Program-made: the position numbers and the translations under genes
Origin: Tomocerus qinae
Taxonomy: Eukaryota > Arthropoda > Collembola > Entomobryomorpha > Tomoceridae
Direction of reading: 5' to 3'
Assembly: GCA_020055645.1 (NCBI GenBank)
Contig: CM034547.1
Coordinates: 32,618,909-32,682,908 of the forward strand
DNA: 64,000 bases
Notes under the pieces: model-generated
The model's input: the letters and a program-made list of their open reading frames with translations, nothing else
The model's database searches: none
What the model was told of the DNA's origin: nothing
Shown here: positions 50,304 through 63,439 of the stretch, one piece after another
Layout of the letters: every line of letters starts with the position of its first letter
How positions within the stretch are numbered: position 1 is the first letter of the stretch

Positions 50304-53300
50304 TTCATTAATATTTTGCTAGAGCAAAACCGTAAAACAGTTCTCCCCGTTCGCGTTCAGATATAATATTAATTGGAAAGGGAAATTACACTTTATGAGC
50401 AGTTCACTTTCAGCTATAACTATAATAAGAAGCCGAGTTAGAGACAATTACAAAAAGATTTACTTCAGTCCAACAAATCAATCCAGTTCAAGTCTTAATA
50501 GTACTATCTGAAAATAAGTCTTAAAAGGTAATTCTGCTATAAATTATTGTGAAACCATCAGAACTGTATTTGTGGTAGTTGTCTGACTTATCGCTTTCTT
50601 TTTAGCAACCTATGTAAACAATAAAAATTGTAAATATTAGCATAAAATTGCATATAATTTGAAGTTCCAATCAGCTGTTAGCGGCTAGCTAAGAAAACCT
50701 TCGTCGATAAACCCTTTAATCAAAGCAGTTAAATAGCAGTACAATTTGGTACATCATAAATCTTACCTTTTTAGCTGAGTGATACTTCAAACTTCAATCT
50801 ATGAATTCTATCTTCTTTCCGCTCTCCTAATCCTAACCAGTGAAATTAAGCGAAAAGTAGAATATGTACCAAGTTTAACAACCTTATTCTTGCTCTCTCT
50901 CTCTCTCTCTCTCTTTCCAGTTCTTCCCTACTCTCTCCTATGCATTTACAGTTCCCACTTTCCAACTACTCTTACACACAGCACTCGACTAGGACGTATG
51001 CATTATTATTACAGCTCAGAGATATCCGCATATGTACTTGACACTTAACTCAATAGCTTATTCACACTGACAGTGCTTAGTTAATTGTCGCGAAACAATC
51101 TTGTGATGTACTGTGCATGATTATATTGATTATGATACTTGAGTTCAATAGTTCACAATAACAACGAACTTACCAGAGTTTTCCATATTCCATATTATCT
51201 GTACACTGATAGGCGAGAATAGTAAATATAAGCATATAGGGAGGGCTGTTCGTTGTTATGAAAATAAAGGTTATTAGTACTAGTATTATCTAGTATAAGC
51301 TTACTAGTCAGCTTACTGGAAAATTGGCCCATTTAAAAATGGATTTACACTATTATCCTCTTGCTTAGCATCATACTACTTTATGTACAGGACTCTTAAC
51401 AGCTAGAACAACATTGTTATGTACTACAGACTACCGTCGTCTTTCCATGTCTATTAACTGAAGTACGCAGTAATTAAGAACTACTGTTAAATACGGCGTG
51501 AAAGTTACATAGTATAGGTTCCAGGCTACAATGAAGTTTCAATTAAAAATACCTATATTATTGAGAAGGCGATTATGGAATCAGGTACAGATCAGAATGG
51601 ACAAATAGAAAGTGTAATGCAGTTCATATTATGTTGCACAACTTACAAGACAGCTACAAGAAGAAAAATGAATTTCCAGGTTCATAGGATTTCACCAACC
51701 CATTAGATGACACTTTATAACTTTATACTGCCTTTAATCATGATTAGCATGAAATCTTGATCATTATTCTATCACATAGAAATGCTACACGTAAAGAAAC
51801 ATTGAACAAGCCTATTTTTGACATGACATACCTCTATGATGGTATATCCTCTATGAAATAACCGATATCTGAGCCATGTAGATGCGGATTCAATAATACT
51901 TTTACTAATAAACATGCATGATGTTCATTAAAATTATGTCTTTTATAATTTAATCATTTTTATATTCATTTATCTGCGTCCTTCGGACTTAAATACGAGT
52001 AACAAACATAAATATAGGTAGGTACCTAAAATAAATCATGTGTACATGATTCACAAATTGTAATTATGCTACAAATTTAAAAAATTACACAACATAATGA
52101 ATGAGAAAGGCACAACTTCACTACAACTTGATTAAAACGATAATATTATTGTAGCTTATCACCTAACATAAACACAACACAATAGTAAACACAAACAGAG
52201 AACACTAAAATCAACAGTTTTACATAATACACACATCTGGGCGAATGATTATGAATACTATTTCACGTAAATAAATTACTAAAACGTAGACATTAAGGAA
52301 TGAGAAAGAACAGGATCTTGGGATACAGCGATGCTATAAAGTAAACTAACACGTAAATCTTTTGCTTTAAAATAACTTTTATACAGCAGAACTTTGTGTC
52401 AGTTGTGTCTACCTTTCTTTTCACGGCACACAATAGACTAAAATTAATTTCCAATTCGATTTACCAAAACACATACACTTCCAAATAATACAATTTCAGG
52501 CAATTCATTTTAATCAACTTTATCAATTATAACTTTTTTGATATTAAGTAGGTAAGTTAGATATTCGCTTCATTGTATCTTTTATCACTCCTAAGTGTAT
52601 TACATTTAAATGCAATTATAATATATCTCTAGTCTCTAGCTCTTATTAACGAATAATTTTATCAAATATATCAGTTGAGCATAAAAATTCAGAGCCTTCC
52701 GTCTTTTGTTTATGTTATACTCTACTTAAGAACACTGACAATCAAATAATGCGTATATGTATGTTATTAGATTGCAAATCCATATATGTAGAATATAATG
52801 TAGAGAACTTAGATACACAACTATAACTAATATAGTAGGTCATTAAACGTGCCTATAGTATAAATACCATAATTACATTCACATTAATAAATTCAAACAT
52901 TACTTTTACTCCTATTTGCAATGCGAAAAAAATGATACTGATTGATACATATATGTATTTATATATATAAAAACACTCATCAAAACACGGCATTAGTGGT
53001 AATTGATACAATTAAAATTATATACAATCTTTACAAAATAGCATACCACAACATTTCATTTCATTAGGATTCGACTTGTATTTTACCACTGCTACATTTA
53101 AAACACGGCACAAATTACACATAGTAATTAACATCGCTTTCCACGCACACATTGACAGTTCTTAATCAATATATCACAGGTAACAACATACCTATGAATA
53201 CTGCAATCTTAATCAAAGCATTTATTAGGTATAAAATTACAAACCCTATGCACTTCAAACTACCTACTACTTATTATTAGCGATGCACATGTATGTAATG

Positions 53301-55646
53301 TAATGTAAGTGTTAGTCACTTGAAACTCAAACAAATGTTTTTCAATGACAATGAATTTTAAATTGGCCATTATGTAGTGTACGATCTAGGATCATTATTT
53401 ATATACCGCTACAGCATTAAGTCAATTCCACAATTCCGTAATAATTTCAATTGACATGTTTTCACGTAAGAATTTAAAAGTTAATATAATGTGCCGGAAT
53501 ACTTATTACAGTTATTATGTATAAATGGACTTAAATGGACAAGTGAAGTTGAATAATCGGTGATAATCTTTTCTGGTAATTTTAGGAACCATCCATCTCA
53601 CGAATACAATACATGACCGACCACGAAATTAATTAAATACTGTTTGTTAGGCTTATAATAGAATAGAACTGTTGCTATTACAAATAACGCTTGTTTTAAA
53701 TTAAATTTAATCATGTATACTCATCCAAATAAGCAAGTACACAAAGTACAACCAACCAACTACGGCTTTTAAGTTTAACTCAGTCAGTGCTTAATTTTTA
53801 ATTCAACTTTTTATTAACCAATATGTCAATCTATGAGCTCAATCTGACCTTCACATATTGTAGCATTTCATCTGTCCTTTACTGAACACTAAGGTGCTTG
53901 TAGTCCTTTGCAATACGGATACCAATCCCAATAGGCTAATAACACAATGTAATCAACTTGCTTTTATAAGAACAAACAGTACATAGATTGTCCATCACCT
54001 TTGTACGAGATAGTAGCAGTAGTGTTAGTAATCTTTAGTTTACATAGTAGGAAGGATACTTCCCGCAAAACCAATAGCTTTTATGAGGATGGGACGTAAC
54101 AAAGTAAAACTTAATTCGAGCAAAATGTCGTCCTGAGGTTTCAATTATAGACTGCAGTAGCAGTTCAGACATACTATAGACGAGTTTAGTTGACAAGACA
54201 TACGTACAAGTGTAGCATGTGATTTCTGTATTCAGTTATTAATTGGGCTAATTAGTAATTAAATTAGCGTGTGAAGTGAAACTAAGACAGTTACACAGTT
54301 ACATTCACATACATATTATAGTAGTTTGCTTACTACGGCTATGAAACAGAAAGTAAGTAGAGCATAATATGACTGCTACCCTATATAATATAAGTAAAAA
54401 TGGTAAGCTTACAAACACAAACACGAAATGAACAGAACTTCCTGTCGTTTATCTTGGCTGCAATTAGTAGATAAATGCCTACCTTGTCTGGCCGAAGCTA
54501 ACAACAGAGAATCATAAACAATAGACTTTACTTTGGATTCTTTGATCTATCATTAAAATCGTGTGGTGACACTTTTCTTCAGGTTACATTTTTGGAGGTA
54601 GAAGGTTTGCAAATTGTGTTGTAAGAGAATAGACTGCATTACAGTCCAATGCACTAATACATTTAGCCCGAACACAAAGTACTGTACATGTATTTATTCA
54701 TAGCGGGTAAGTAGCAAATAGGGTTTTCAATTGAGTCAACAGAAGTTAGCAAATAATTTTGTAATGTAACATGGCGAAATGACGTTAGAAATGCATAGAG
54801 TATTTTAATTGATAGTAGATTAGTAAAAATCGACAAAACCGCTACTCTTTTCCTTTAATGTCTCATTTTACGGATTTGCTGCCAACTTATTGAGTTACCG
54901 CTTAGCAAAAATATTTTTACTATTTTGAATTTTACTCCGCTTGGGACAAATGAGGTTGAAATGGAAAATATTACTTTTCACTTGGAAAATATATAATGGT
55001 GAGTGAACTCAAATTATTAAAGAAAATCCACAATATATTTAAAGAACTTCTAGTTAATATTTAATTTAATTTAAAGAGAATTTAACTAATAATAATATTT
55101 TTAGTATTACTTTACTAAGAAGAAAAAATGTAATATAATATAACAAAATCTGACAATCTCGCTAGATACATCATCACTTAAAATGCAAACCCAAATATAT
55201 TGTAGATTATGTAGAACAATAATGTGTATAGGTTTTGCATTTAAATGACTGATTAACAAAAAAGGGCTTTCACAAGATTTTGGCTCATTCATTATGTAAT
55301 CCTACAGTTTACTGATTAGTAGTTGCACACTTTATAATTTTTGCATTCTTATTATTGCCATCATGATATTATATAATATATTACTAATATAAACAGGCGA
55401 AGTTGGAGTCAGACTATAATCTCCAGTTCTCGCTTTAAAATTAAGGCTACGTGTTTTGATTTTCCTGTCCCTGTCCCTATTGCATTTAACCATTTGGAAT
55501 TTATACGCTAACAGTAACAAACACGTACATTACATTATAAATAGTCATTAACTACGCACTGATATAAAATGAATATTTTGTGTATTATTACTTGGTGATT
55601 TGTAGAACTTATGAAGTCGGTAAAAATACATATAGATCGTTTGAAA
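50304..55646. other. intergenic DNA between PEX11 and ABHD17
   Basis: About 5.3 kb, AT-rich. The first few hundred bases should hold the PEX11 promoter and 5' UTR, the last part the 3' UTR of ABHD17. A CT microsatellite lies at 50892-50914. No coding frame longer than 90 codons is present and none has recognisable features; no RNA gene was seen. Confidence 0.5.
50892..50914. repeat. (CT)n microsatellite
   Basis: About eleven uninterrupted CT units. Confidence 0.9.
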
Positions 55647-57289
55647 TTAATTGACTAATTCCACAGTGACAAATTGTTTTAGGCGATCGAGGTATTGATT
55701 GTATAATTCGACATCGTTATGACCAGCTCCCTATAATAGACAAATTAATATTACTTCTAAGAGATTAAAATAAATGCATTTTCATGCATACAAAAACTAA
55801 AAGAGTTACAGTCACAATAACTATTGACCCGTATTTTGACAATCGTCTGATGTTCATTTAAGATGTCATCAGTCATTGAAAAATCGACTGAAATTACGTA
55901 TTTTGACCATTTTAAGAAGTTCTCAAACCAGAACTTAAGACGAGTTTCACATACGGGTAACAATCAGACTAAAGGATGTAAAAAAAAGAATTACTCACTT
56001 CAACCCATAGGGGTTCTACCGCTCGAGGGCACTTGTCATATATTGCTAATCCATGCGAGAAATCGATAACTTCGTCTTCCGTTCCATGAATGACCAATAC
56101 AGGAGACTGAACATTCGGAACTTTGTCGATACTGTTAAAAATGTTACAACAGTTACAAAGTTAGGTTTAATTGATTATAAAGATGTTTAAAACTGGTTAA
56201 ATCAAGTAATACAAACGAAAATTACAATTTAAAAAATTTGAGCATACATAAAGTTTTTCAAAACCCAAGTAGGTTTACAAATAGTTACTTAAAATTTTGA
56301 CAAATACAATTAAATTATTGTATTGTGCTATTTATAACATAAATATAATATGCTATATCATCATTTTTTAACTCCCAATTAAATAATTAAAATAACTTTG
56401 AATGTATGAGTAAGACTGTTTTGAAGTGAAAGGAAATTAACTGAATTCCATTATTATAAGGCTTAACGAATTCGCTGAAGGAAAGATTTTGATTTGATGA
56501 TTATTAAATAGAGATTAACCTTGGAAAGGCATCAAAAAACCATGTCCTCCTGGTATTTGGGAAGGCAACCCGCATTCCGGACATTAAAGGAGAATGTAAA
56601 ATCACAGCTCCCACCTCGTATTTAGACGCCAAATCCACCGTGGGGACTGTACCTATACTTTGCCCATATAAAATGATATTTTCAGGAGAAATTCCATATC
56701 TTGTTCGAAGACAATGCCACGACGCTTCTATATCAGCGTAAAGGTTTTTTTCGGAAGGTTTTCCAGAGCTTCCACCATATCCTTTAAACGAAAGTATTTA
56801 TATTATTATATTTAACTATTAATCTCATTACTTTGCATTTACAAACAAATGATCTATAAGTTCTTAATTAATTAATACAATAGTATGTTCAGCATTCATC
56901 ATACCTGAATAATCATAGCTGAATATGTTGCAATTTATTCTTGAACCTAGACCTACGTAAAAACTGCTCATTTGGCCTAAATCAACTGCATTTCCATGAG
57001 AAAATAGTATTGTAAAACGATTATTGGTCGAGCACCTAACATACATACAGGATATACGATTTCCCCGTGAAGTTCTAGTGTAAAAAACTTCTAAATTCTC
57101 CTTTTCCCTATCTGAATACTGCCATTCTGCTTTTTCATTCAATTCAATAGTAAACTTCGCTCCAGATTCATCCGGTATCAGTTTGTATGAAGGCTCTGGT
57201 GGTAGAAAGGCCAGTTTGGCAGCTATCCTAGATGGAAACGGTGGGCAGCAGAATAAACCGCATAACTCGCTAAAGCTTAGCCCGTTCAT
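55647..57289 (-). CDS. ABHD17: alpha/beta hydrolase ABHD17, protein depalmitoylase
   Basis: Serine hydrolase that removes palmitate from membrane-attached proteins such as Ras relatives in mammals. Minus-strand exons: 56905-57289, 56520-56781, 55999-56131, 55647-55730; all phases agree and give 287 residues, the size of mammalian ABHD17B (288). The N-terminus has the Cys cluster [14 protein letters not shown], which in the family is itself palmitoylated and anchors the enzyme. The nucleophile elbow is GQSIG (S170), the acid is D235 in GTEDEVID, and the base is H264 in [14 protein letters not shown] supplies the oxyanion region. The last exon is only 28 codons. The ORF frame at 56864-56904 that continues past the first donor is intron. 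Confidence 0.93.
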
Positions 57290-57785
57290 TTTGTCATGCC
57301 TTTGTCACTTTTTCCAAATAATTAAAATTTAATTATTTCACGAAAAATCATTTACACGCCATTATGCAGGAGCCCTATTAAACAAAACATTTTATTAAGC
57401 ATAATAAATATCCACACTATCACCACAATCACAATAATAAATATTATAGTAGATTGATACAATCAAGGAGGAAGAATAGGAAGTAAACAAAGTTCTGGTT
57501 TCATTTTTCCTTTCCATATTCCATTTAAGATCATCACTCTGTCAGTGTAACTGTGTGCATACATACACATAATACGTAATGGTGGGTAAAACTCAGGATC
57601 AGGATAGTCTATCACCAATCATTGTCATTTTGTCATTCGTTTATACTAAGAGCATAACGATTTAGAAAATCGCCTTAGAAGAGGTTTGGTGATATTTCAG
57701 GTGGTATATAATCAATAATTTGGTAGTAATAAAATCGTCTGCTAATTAAAAAAAAACATAATAACGTGGATCCTTTTTATTATCA

Positions 57786-58021
57786 TATTCAGATAACTTT
57801 CCAGTTTATTTTTAATCCTATTAATCGGTCTTTTGTTCTTCGCTGGCGAAGCAGTGAGCTGCGAAGAAATCGTGATTGAGAATCAATAGGCCACCCACCA
57901 AGCTAATTGGGTGGCCTATTCTTCTCCAGTCACGATTCCTTCAGAGCTCACTGCTTCGCCAGCCAAGTACAAAAGATAAATTAATGGGATTAAAAACTAG
58001 CTGGAAAAGTTATCTGAATAG
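57786..58021. repeat. hairpin-type foldback, about 236 bp
   Basis: The left arm (57786-about 57890) pairs with the right arm (about 57915-58021). The best matched core is CTGGCGAAGCAGTGAGCT with AGCTCACTGCTTCGCCAG; the tips pair as ATTCAGATAACTTT and its complement, and the centre as GGCCACCCA and TGGGTGGCC. Arms are imperfect, with roughly four in five positions paired. It encodes nothing. Confidence 0.75.
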
Positions 58022-60552
58022 GGTAATAGCTATAATATTATGATTAAAGGAGACTTCGGTATAAATGAAACCATGCTTCGGCCAGGACGAAGTTTCTCAA
58101 AATCGTTAATTGTAAAATGGATGGACAAATGACAAATATACTTTAACGAACTCTAACATTTCTTGCAATGCAATAAAACGTCAACCAAAAAAATAATGGA
58201 AACTTCACTCACTTCATTTCAGGTTTCAGGAGAGACAAAACAGTCAGTTTTCAGTGGTATGGTAGGTATATTTGGACTGGATTACCGCTGCCGTGCACTT
58301 GAAAAGTCGATATACAAAGTAATCAGCTTGCTCCGCTATAGAAATAGGCAACCTGGATTAAAAATAAATTTAAAAAAACTTTAAATTTCGGGTTAGATTT
58401 TAGATTAGAGGTTTGCAATTAGAATTTATTTATTATTTATGTATTAGAATTAGTGCAATTTTTAGATTATTGCACCGCACAATTGGATTTTACATTCGAT
58501 GCGTGTAGTTGAAATTGTTACATAAAATTAAATTAAGCTATAAATTGAAATAGACGTTTATCGTTGCAGAATTAACGTTAATCTGGTGGCCACTGTGGGA
58601 AAGAGAAACATCTATTAATTTATTTCCAGTCACCAGTTCACCAATCATACCAGTAACTTTTCTTCACCGGACAAAACAAAACTGAGTCAGTCAGTCACCA
58701 GGTCAAACCTCAACTTGCGTCAATAATCAGTATTGATTTATGAAGCATTAAATTACATATTTGAGATTACATAATTTAAGAAATAAGAATGACATCCAAC
58801 ATCATCAGATCAGATAATTTGTAAGTATAAATTAATTAAATCAATAGTAGCTTTTAACATTTTTGAGTTTGGACTAGACTGACTGTTGTCAGTTGTAATT
58901 CAATGACATTTGACAAAATTTACGATTTGTTTTTATTTATACTATCATATCAACATGTGACATGTGTCTTATTCCCGTCACAGTCGCCACCCATTACTTG
59001 TGAGGCGATTGAATTTTCACTGTTCACACGTTAAAATTATTTTTTTATCCTCAACATCCCAAGGATTTAAATATTATTATGTAAACAAAACATTTTTCTG
59101 GTTATCTTCCGCTCGGCTGTCGGCATAATTTGATATTATTGTTTGTTTCTATCAAATTCTTTATAAATAACAAATAAATAATATTTATTTACCTTCCACC
59201 TTACTAACTTCTGTAGCAGTTGTTCTTATTAAATTTTTTTAGGCTTCAGCTGGATTAAGTGGATCGCAGGTAGCTTTATTAGATGGGGAGGTTTAGCAGA
59301 CAGAGCAGTCAGCAGTTATAGTTCTGCCTTTGTCTTTTGTTGCCAGCTATCTATCCCTAAACGAAATGATAACTTTCTGCTACACTACCAGGAACACTAC
59401 TTTCAATACTTTCGTCAATAAAATTTTAGCCTAATAGTAGTTATTATGGTTGCTAACTGATTACTCATCAATTGAGTAGTCACCGTTGCTGCTACAATTC
59501 AAAGATTTAGATGGGCAAGTTCAAAGTTGGCTGGACTAATACAATAATAACGAAAAGAATGAAATTACTATTTTTCGGATCACTAACTACATACAACCCA
59601 CAGACGATTGAATATTTTGATGACAATTACAACTTAAAATGATTGTTTTTATTTTATATTTAACTAGTTAATCTTTTAAACTGACTATTATATTAACCCC
59701 TCTCTGTTGTCTGTTCGTTGTGTTCATTCAGTGTACTGTCTGTCAGTTCCGCTTCCGCTTATTAGCTGTGCTCTGCTCTGTGCGCTGTAGTACAGTACAA
59801 GTACATAAGTACAGACAGAGTACAGATAAAGCATACCTAGTAGTGCTGATAACCGTATGTGTACTCATCTACTGTTACATACAATGTTGGCATACGTATA
59901 TAGGTATGCATAATAGTATAATATATAGGGCCACTAGGACGTGGAGTGGACGTAGGACTGATAGTAGGACAGAGGGCTAGGAACTTAGGAAGGAGTTTTT
60001 GGAGCTAGTAGTATATCAGGCGGGCAGGGGTATACATGGATAGGTATAGTAAATATCTATGCACTACTATAATATATAAGGACTATACGCGAATACGCGC
60101 GCAGGATATATATATAGCTTATAGATACATGATTGATATTGATATTATATCTTTGTCCTTATCCCACCCATATAATATTATAATCACAGATAGGTCTATG
60201 AGTTTATAAGAATGAAAAATTATGATGATAGCGCTTTTTAACATTTCGTTGCATTGCATTGTTTGCAGTTGCAGGACTGCCGGCGGGCTGCGTATAATAC
60301 TGTACTGTGTTGTATAAGTGTACTGTATTATGGTTTCGCTGCCACATTAATCTCTTCGTTTGTAATCTTAAATGGAGATTGACCAATTTGATCTGTTTTT
60401 TACAGCCCTATGGAAACAGCCTAGAGATCATATCCAAAATGACTTTCGTACAGGGCAGAAGGGCGTGACATAGCTTTTACACGTTAAAATCAATTTTAAC
60501 ACACACCGGACGGGCGACAAATCTAACCCTATGGTAACATAGCTAGTATTGG

Positions 60553-60812
60553 AGGGATCAATGTGATTCGAACCTATGACAGTACCTCCCACTTCAGGTG
60601 AAGTCAATAGGATGTTTTGCTCTCTTACTGCAGCCAGTTTAAATAGGAAAACTGGGTGCTGGACCAGGGGGGATCAGTGGCTGTATCCATGACCACGGGC
60701 TTTTTCCCAGCTAAAAACTAACTGAATGCACCCACACCTCAAACTGGCTGCAGAAAGATGTTGAAATTGGCTATTGACATCACCTTATTACGTTCGAATC
60801 ACATCGGGAGGG
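60553..60812. repeat. two inverted copies of a SINE-like, tRNA-related repeat
   Basis: Read on the minus strand, 60639-60553 contains ACTGGCTGCAGTAAGAG and, about 60 bases on, GGTTCGAATCAC. Read on the plus strand, 60741-60812 contains ACTGGCTGCAGAAAGATG and GTTCGAATCAC. GGTTCGAATC is the B-box/T-arm consensus of tRNA genes and TGGCTGCAGT is a weak A-box match. The two copies are diverged but collinear. A tRNA-derived SINE in head-to-head arrangement is the simplest reading; no complete cloverleaf is present. Confidence 0.45.
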
Positions 60813-60930
60813 ATAGGCTTCCTATCCTATCTGTACAAAAGAAGTTTCGAGGATGGGACAATACATAGCGTTTAGCGACGTATTTTCTCTGACCTTTACC
60901 CGTGTGACTCTATCTGACTTGACCTGACCT

Positions 60931-61208
60931 AACTACTGTAAAAGGAAAAGTAAATAGAGCCCTGGGATTTCTTTGTAAGTTATTTGGCACGCGAATTTCA
61001 TTGTTATCATTTTTGAAGTTGTTTTATGCGAAATAAATATGGAAATAAACAGTATTCAACAGTGACATTATGCGGTTGTCTAGGATAATAGAGGTAGTTG
61101 CCAAGACACTTGCCAATAAAATTTTGTGTTTTTCTGAAAACCTTTCAAAATTCGCTTATGGAAATTCGGGCTCCCAGGGCTCTATTTACTTTTCCTTCGA
61201 CAGTAGTA
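60931..61208. repeat. inverted repeat with about 38-bp arms
   Basis: AACTACTGTAAAAGGAAAAG and onward to CCCTGGGA at 60931-60967 is the reverse complement, with about four mismatches, of 61171-61208. About 200 bases lie between. Probably another small foldback/MITE-type element; no target duplication was identified. Confidence 0.65.
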
Positions 61209-62395
61209 ACCTTTCAAACGAGCTAACTCATGTCGTTCTACGTTGTGGATAACTATAAAAGTTAGGTCTTTGCTTTTGGACCATGCCCAGGCAGCTGTGT
61301 CCGATTTTTGCCCATTTGCAAACTACACATTGTTGCTCATTGTCCGCTATAGAACGCACAAGAAGTTTAACAAGATTAATCTCAAACAGCTTTTGAGTTT
61401 ATTGTGCCTACCAGTGATGGGCGTGAGTTCAATTTAACTCAACTGAGAGGACTTTATGGTGTGAAAGAATCGTCCCAATTTTTATAGTCGCCAGCAGCCA
61501 ACCTACTACAAAGTACTAAAGTTTATTTACCCAAGTTGCGCGACATGTACGCTTCTTTGGTACACAGTACATGCACAAATAGTAGTGGACTACCCGCGTT
61601 ACTTCGTAGGTGAGCGGATGTGAGTAGATTCGTAAAAGGGAAAATACGCAAAACTACATCAAATTGATCAAATTTAAAACAAGCCCCCGAGCTGAGTACT
61701 TTTATTTGCGTAAAGTGGAGTCAGTGGAGTGAGTGGAGTGAGTACTTAACCAGAACTGGTGGATATAGTTCGCGCTGGCGAAAATTTAAAAAATTCTTTA
61801 TAAATTCACACTGGTCATTTACACTTATATACGAATCTACGCAAATACGCAAATCTAGGAAGGCAGCGGGTATTCCCCTACTGTCAAATCTTTGTTCACT
61901 CTATTTATGTGAGACTATATTCTGCTAAAGCTGTTTTGTGTAGAATGTAGATTTTTGTTGCATTGTAATATTTAGAAACCCATTGAATTAAATGATTTGT
62001 GTGTAGGGTAATTCTAAGTATATTTTGTAATGTAGTTCCAATTCTAATTCTGTGTGTAATTGAGAATTCAGTGTGATTCGATTCTCGGCGTGGTCCAGTT
62101 TCGATTGTCGTGACGCGTGTGTTGAGCTTGTGCCTTCCACGTATTAATTGATTTCGATTTTGAGATATATTCTAGTTTTGTGACATCTCAATAATCATTG
62201 TGTGTGTGACCTTTTTGACGTGCCCGTGTCTTTAATAAATCCAGTCAAAAAGTACTAATTTGGTCGTACCCTTTGCAGTCATTGGTAGGGCAATCACCAG
62301 TGATAGCCACCGATACATAACTTGCATGAACACACTTTCGGATCTGTTAGGTAGTTGAGGAGTCATCACCAAATATAACACCTACCGTTTGTATA

Positions 62396-62600
62396 TGCAC
62401 CAAAGCTGCGCGAAATTTACGCATCTTCGGCACGTGCACAAGACGAACCTACGTACCATTTGTGTGCACCAAAGTTGCGCGAAATGTACGCGCGCTACTT
62501 TGGTACACACACAAATAGTTATGGTGGACGACCAAACGACAAAAAAGTAGCGTGTAAATGTACGCAACCCCGTGGTACATACACAATTAGCACGGGCGAA
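62396..62600. repeat. diverged tandem repeat with TTGCGCGAAATGTACGC core
   Basis: The core appears near 62400 (AAGCTGCGCGAAATTTACGC), near 62469 (AAGTTGCGCGAAATGTACGC) and, more diverged, near 62550, each followed by GGTACACAC- and ACAAATAG-like sequence. A further copy lies about 0.9 kb upstream at 61531-61590. Units are about 70-80 bases. Confidence 0.55.
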
Positions 62601-62664
62601 CGTAATTACTACTACTACTACTTGTGTAAGACATGGCCACATCTGATAGGTTCCGATTTCCGAT

Positions 62665-62850
62665 TCCGATGCACGGTATTAGTGGTACAATCAGTAGCTT
62701 CCTACTCCATCCGCACCATAACCTCTTATTCTGAAAGGTTCTGATGCACGGCATCAGCGGTACAAGCAGTACCTGCTTACTCTGTCCTCCATGTAACCGC
62801 TTAAAGTTTCCGATGCATGGCATCAGCGGTACTACCTAAGAAGATCGGTA
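62665..62850. repeat. three-copy tandem repeat of about 70-75 bp
   Basis: GATGCACGGCATCAGCGGTA or a close variant starts at about 62668, 62743 and 62812. Spacings are 75 and 69 bases, and the parts between (rich in CTTACTC and TCC) are also alike. No gene overlaps. Confidence 0.7.
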
Positions 62851-63439
62851 CTACATACAAGCAGTAATGTTAGATTCCGGAAAAGAAAAAGACCTTCAGA
62901 CCTGCTAGGCTCGGAATCAAAACAACTTCTATTCCGCTTGCCATGAAGCCTAGGGGGTTATAAACAGAGCAGAGAATGATCAGACAAACTTGAATTGCGG
63001 GAAAATGGAAACTTGGAAGAAGTTTAAAAAACGATATTATTACCTTCCAAAATATTATTGGTAAAGTAATACGTAATACCATAATACCAACAAAAGCTAA
63101 TTGCCAACATCAACTTATGACTTACCATAAATAAATACATAATACCATTATCATTCTATCACGTCACGTCTATCAGTTCAATCATCTATCTAATAAACTA
63201 ATAATATAGCGAGAATAGCGACCACTACTGCCGCTATATGCTATTATATACCTTTTTACATTTACAACAATAATTTATTATTGAGTTTGAAACCCTAGTA
63301 GTATTTAGTAGATTTACCCCTCCTCTCGAACAACTGATCAACATTAAAATTCCATGACACAACTATAAAAAAAATTACTTTTTACATTACAGCCATTATA
63401 AGATCGAAATACAGAAATAACATCAATCAATAATCAATT

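Larger units (their letters stand above)
57290..63439. other. intergenic DNA between ABHD17 and SDHAF4, repeat-rich
   Basis: About 6.1 kb without a supported gene. The two neighbours are divergent, so both promoters lie here. It contains a hairpin at 57786-58021, an inverted SINE-like pair at 60553-60812, another inverted repeat at 60931-61208 and two tandem clusters at 62396-62850. Short open frames (94 codons at most) fall in these repeats and do not look like genes. Confidence 0.5.

Noticed and set aside
60553-60812. Genuine tRNA genes
   Set aside because: Only the B-box-like segment matches well. No acceptor stem, anticodon arm or terminator could be formed around either copy, so a SINE-like repeat is the better reading.
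62460-62744. 94-codon open frame on the plus strand and an 86-codon one on the minus strand
   Set aside because: Both fall inside the tandem repeat cluster at 62396-62850; their internal repetition comes from the DNA repeats.
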